Part shown: one piece after another, positions 62,691-64,000 of the stretch | How the letters are laid out: each line of letters opens with the position of its first letter | Position numbering within the stretch: the stretch's first letter is position 1 | DNA from: Caulobacteraceae bacterium PMMR1 | Lineage (GTDB): Bacteria > Pseudomonadota > Alphaproteobacteria > Caulobacterales > Caulobacteraceae | DNA length: 64,000 nt | Direction: 5' to 3' | Assembly: GCA_000733915.1 (NCBI GenBank) | Contig: JPOM01000001.1 | Span: 620,001-684,000 of the forward strand | Notes under the pieces: generated by a model | What the model was told of the DNA's origin: nothing | Seen by the model: the letters and a program-made list of their open reading frames with translations, nothing else | Databases searched by the model: none | Made by a program: the position numbers and the translations under genes

Positions 62691-64000
62691 CCGACACCCA
62701 TCGCAGCTACTGGCAGGAGATCGACTTCAACGCCCTCGTCCGCGAGCACCCGATCGGCGAGGACTTCGTGCGCTTCGCGACCCAGACCAGCCGCAACGCG
62801 CTGCGCGCGCACCAGGAGCGGCTCTTTGCGCGCTGCCTGGACCGGGCCTGGCGCACGCCTTTCTACCGCCGACTCTGGGGCGATCGCGGCATCGAGCCCG
62901 GCGATATCCGGAGCCTCGAGGACATCGAAAAGCTGCCGGTGTTCGACAAGTCCGACATCATGGCGAGCCTGGAGCGCGCCCCGCCCTTGGGCGACTTCGC
63001 CGGTTTTGAGAGCTATCCCGCCGACGCCCGCCCGCCGGTGATCCTGCACACGACCTCGGGCACGACCGGCAAGCCGCAGGTCCTGCTCTTCGGGCCGAAG
63101 AGCCGCGAGGTGCAGGCGCTGCTGCTGGCGCGGCTCTATCGCTTCCAGGGCTTGCGCCCCGGCGACGTGGTGCACAGCGTCTATGGCCACGGCATGATCA
63201 ACGGCGGCCACTATGTCCGCGAGGCGGTGACGCACTGGACCAGCGCCGTCTTCCTGTCCGCCGGCACCGGCGTCGAGACCCGCTCGGCGCAGCAGGTGGA
63301 GCTGATGCGCAACTTCGGCGCGACGGTGATCGTGGGCTTTGCCGACTACATCAAGAAGCTGGCCGAGGTCGCGCGGGCGCAGGGCCTGGAGCCTGGGCGG
63401 GACATCCCCGTGCGCATGATCTCCGGCCACCTCGGGCGCGAGGACAAGGCCGCTATGGGCGAGGCCTGGGGCGGCGCCCAGTGCTTCGACTGGTACGGCG
63501 TGGGCGACACGGGCTGTATCGCGGGCGAGGGTCCCGACCGCGACGGCCTCTATGTGATGGAGGACGCCCAGTTCCTGGAGGTCTGCGACATCGACACCGG
63601 CGCGCCGGTGGCGGACGGGGCGGTCGGCGACATGGTCGTGACCTGCCTCTACAAGGACGACCTCTATCCCATCATCCGCTTCAACACCCACGACGTGACC
63701 CAGGTGAAGACCGGCGACAGCGCCATCGGGGTCAGGTTCAAGCGGATCGAGGGCTTCATGGGCCGCTCGGACAACATGGTGAAGATTCGCGGCATCAACA
63801 TCTTCCCCCAGGGGGTGGGGCCGATGCTCGCCGAGCACCCCGCGTTCGCAGGCGAGTTCGTCTGCCGGGCGGAGCGGGACGGGAGCGGTCGCGACAGCTT
63901 CGTCGTGGTGGCCGAGGCGCTGGACGCCGATCCGGCGACCGCAGCGGCGTTCCGCGAAATCCTGAAGCGCAAGATCGGCATCGAGGTGGAGGTCGAGCTG
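62687..64000 (+). CDS. Phenylacetate-CoA ligase (PaaK)-like acyl-CoA ligase, partial
   Basis: Open for 438 codons to the right edge. ANL-type ligase core: HTTSGTTGKPQVLLF nucleotide loop, YGVGDTG substrate/adenylate site, and GFMGRSDNMVKIRGINIFP hinge/Lys-type region. It follows the PaaK pattern of about 440 residues, so only a little is missing. Activates a carboxylic acid to its CoA thioester with ATP. Last visible gene of the operon, overlapping the MmgE/PrpD stop; its substrate defines the pathway but cannot be read here. Confidence 0.9.
   Translation, partial: MTDTHRSYWQEIDFNALVREHPIGEDFVRFATQTSRNALRAHQERLFARCLDRAWRTPFYRRLWGDRGIEPGDIRSLEDIEKLPVFDKSDIMASLERAPPLGDFAGFESYPADARPPVILHTTSGTTGKPQVLLFGPKSREVQALLLARLYRFQGLRPGDVVHSVYGHGMINGGHYVREAVTHWTSAVFLSAGTGVETRSAQQVELMRNFGATVIVGFADYIKKLAEVARAQGLEPGRDIPVRMISGHLGREDKAAMGEAWGGAQCFDWYGVGDTGCIAGEGPDRDGLYVMEDAQFLEVCDIDTGAPVADGAVGDMVVTCLYKDDLYPIIRFNTHDVTQVKTGDSAIGVRFKRIEGFMGRSDNMVKIRGINIFPQGVGPMLAEHPAFAGEFVCRAERDGSGRDSFVVVAEALDADPATAAAFREILKRKIGIEVEVEL

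Overview
The window is a very GC-rich chromosomal segment from an alphaproteobacterium, most likely a Caulobacteraceae member of Phenylobacterium/Caulobacter type. The evidence is the gene order fliQ-fliR-flhB-cckA as in Caulobacter crescentus, the HDAC/xseB/ispA/dxs and tsaB/rimI/fur blocks, a MucR regulator, a double-domain Dcd, and a circularly permuted two-piece tmRNA gene. I see no insertion sequences, CRISPR arrays, prophage genes or tRNA genes. About 66 protein genes are supported; most of the window is ordinary core chromosome.

Layout. 1-6.8 kb: alkyltransferase ogt with a short leader ORF, DUF1289 and thioesterase, a CHAP protein, an acyltransferase-3 protein lacking a conserved His, msrB, a MaoC protein, ispH. 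6.8-12.3 kb: argS, ssrA (tmRNA), a zinc-type dehydrogenase, a degenerate pyroglutamyl-peptidase-like ORF, an MFS permease, mucR. 12.4-18.3 kb: DUF2336 protein and the nadABC operon, with a good promoter and two matching palindromic operators; nadB and nadC are fused in frame by an apparent one-base loss. 18.3-28.4 kb: amidase, DjlA-like protein, GNAT, oligopeptidase B, DUF1254 protein, ihfB, dcd, a small HExxH protein, arfB, folE. 28.6-34.3 kb: flagellar export genes, cckA, ccmG-ccmD-ccmC. 34.4-42.6 kb: AsmA-like protein and a complete RND efflux operon. 42.6-47.5 kb: dxs, ispA, xseB, a histidine phosphatase, a deacetylase and a leader ORF. 47.6-50.6 kb: GNAT, nitroreductase, tsaB, rimI (frameshifted), fur.

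50.7-64 kb is the accessory-looking part. A methyltransferase/partner pair diverges from a tightly coupled run of twelve plus-strand genes, reaching the right edge: HapK/RedY-like protein, SDR, PuuE-type deacetylase/allantoinase, glutathione transferase, CitE-like CoA-ester lyase, MaoC hydratase, acyl-CoA dehydrogenase, two class III CoA-transferases, two MmgE/PrpD proteins and a PaaK-like acyl-CoA ligase. Nearly all junctions overlap or are within 10 bases. This reads as one CoA-thioester catabolic pathway of unknown substrate, and it is my best candidate for an undescribed system. An AT-rich inverted repeat sits in its divergent promoter region.

Two genes (nadB, rimI) are each broken by one missing base in a short C or G run. 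That pattern fits consensus error in the assembly better than biology, although real mutations cannot be excluded from sequence alone.
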